Source: Cytophagales bacterium (GTDB lineage Bacteria; Bacteroidota; Bacteroidia; Cytophagales; Spirosomataceae). From it: a stretch of 64,000 nt of DNA. The DNA is taken from positions 38,387 through 102,386 of the forward strand of contig JAAFJP010000023.1 of NCBI GenBank assembly GCA_013298125.1, given 5' to 3'. Positions within the stretch are counted from its first letter, which is position 1, and each line of letters starts with the position of its first letter. Made by a program: the position numbers and the translations under genes. Below are positions 63,645-64,000 of this stretch, in pieces. The notes beneath the pieces are model-generated. The model was not told the origin of the DNA. It saw only the letters and a program-made list of their open reading frames with translations, and did not search any database.

Positions 63645-63650
63645 AAGGTA
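63643..63650 (-). promoter_or_regulatory. Likely -7 box of the DUF5723 gene
   Basis: Read on the minus strand this is TACCTTTG, an exact TAnnTTTG match 56 bases before the ATG. It touches the end of the tandem duplication. Confidence 0.35.
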
Positions 63651-63882
63651 CTCTCATTAAAACTTATTTATAAATAAAATTATTTCTTGGAACTCAAAAA
63701 AAGTATATTTTTTAGAACTGTTCAATTTTTTATTGAAATAATCATATTCTTCTTTATGGAGTTTGTTTTAATCATATTTTTTACAAAAATGTTTGAAAAA
63801 CATGATATTAAAACAATAAATTTGCATTCAAAATATGTTTTGTGTGTACATTCCAAAACCAAAGTATCATTGGAGTAAGTAG

Positions 63883-64000
63883 TCATTCAAATTTAAACGA
63901 CGTTTTGAATTGTGTAAAATGTTTGATTTCGTTAAAGTCAATTTTGAATTTTGAACCTACTTGATTTAAGATTTCTTCTACTGCATTGGTTAATATTTCA
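63883..64000 (-). CDS. C-terminal end of an unidentified gene (partial)
   Basis: An open frame runs from the right edge to a TGA (complement at 63883-63885). It encodes 38 residues including EEILNQVGSKFKIDFNEIKHFTQFKTSF. The charged helix-strand pattern looks coding. I cannot assign a family from so short a piece. Confidence 0.45.
   Translation of the reverse strand, partial: EILTNAVEEILNQVGSKFKIDFNEIKHFTQFKTSFKFE

Noticed and set aside
63687..63878. 63-residue plus-strand frame
   Set aside because: Phe/Ile-rich translation of very AT-rich sequence, with no family resemblance and a poor start context. It is more likely a chance frame.

Overview
The window looks like a chromosomal segment of a low-GC Bacteroidota bacterium, most likely order Cytophagales. 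Support comes from two SusC/SusD pairs, a type IX secretion component (PorQ) with a type-B T9SS substrate, a fused LpxC-FabZ, TAnnTTTG-type promoters, and Bacteroidota-typical families (DUF4920, DUF3667, DUF4126, DUF5723, PUR/DUF3276). I see no rRNA, tRNA, CRISPR array, prophage or complete insertion sequence. The order is inferred from gene content, not from a search.

Layout. 1-5.0 kb: the end of a methyltransferase, a DUF4920 protein, an Rpn-type PD-(D/E)XK nuclease and a giant SBBP/PKD T9SS substrate. 5.1-9.0 kb: methylmalonyl-CoA mutase, both subunits. 9.3-20.9 kb: dnaA, a DUF937-OmpA fusion, hisB, hslU, porQ, an M42 peptidase and recA. 20.9-24.1 kb: an overlooked 40-codon ORF resembling a lanthipeptide-type precursor, convergent to recA and divergent from an orphan LytS-type kinase, then a DUF3667 protein. 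24.2-28.1 kb: accC, a DUF3108 protein and a metallopeptidase. 28.1-28.9 kb: a poorly coding patch with a REP-like doublet. 28.9-34.4 kb: the lipid A block (HD protein, lpxD, lpxC-fabZ, lpxA, ABC ATPase). 34.6-37.9 kb: SCP2, mnmE, DUF4126, an inositol monophosphatase and a FeoB-associated mini-protein. 37.9-49.2 kb: ychF, a PUR protein, a PSD1/cytochrome-c protein, a Lys-rich secreted protein, a VIT1 transporter, a GNAT, a tail-specific protease and an FKBP. 49.3-60.0 kb: two SusCD pairs with identical terminators. 60.3-64.0 kb: patatin, MBL hydrolase, DUF5723 protein and a cut gene.

The most striking structural theme is a set of palindromic repeats whose arms are built from reiterated short words. 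They fill the space between stop codons of neighbouring genes. Two of them sit inside protein genes in frame: in the mutB interdomain linker (32 codons) and in the PSD1 protein (about 28 codons). One intergenic element appears to have been invaded by another. These are mobile or amplifying elements of a kind that recalls rickettsial palindromic elements. With the lanthipeptide-like ORF they are the best candidates for something undescribed.
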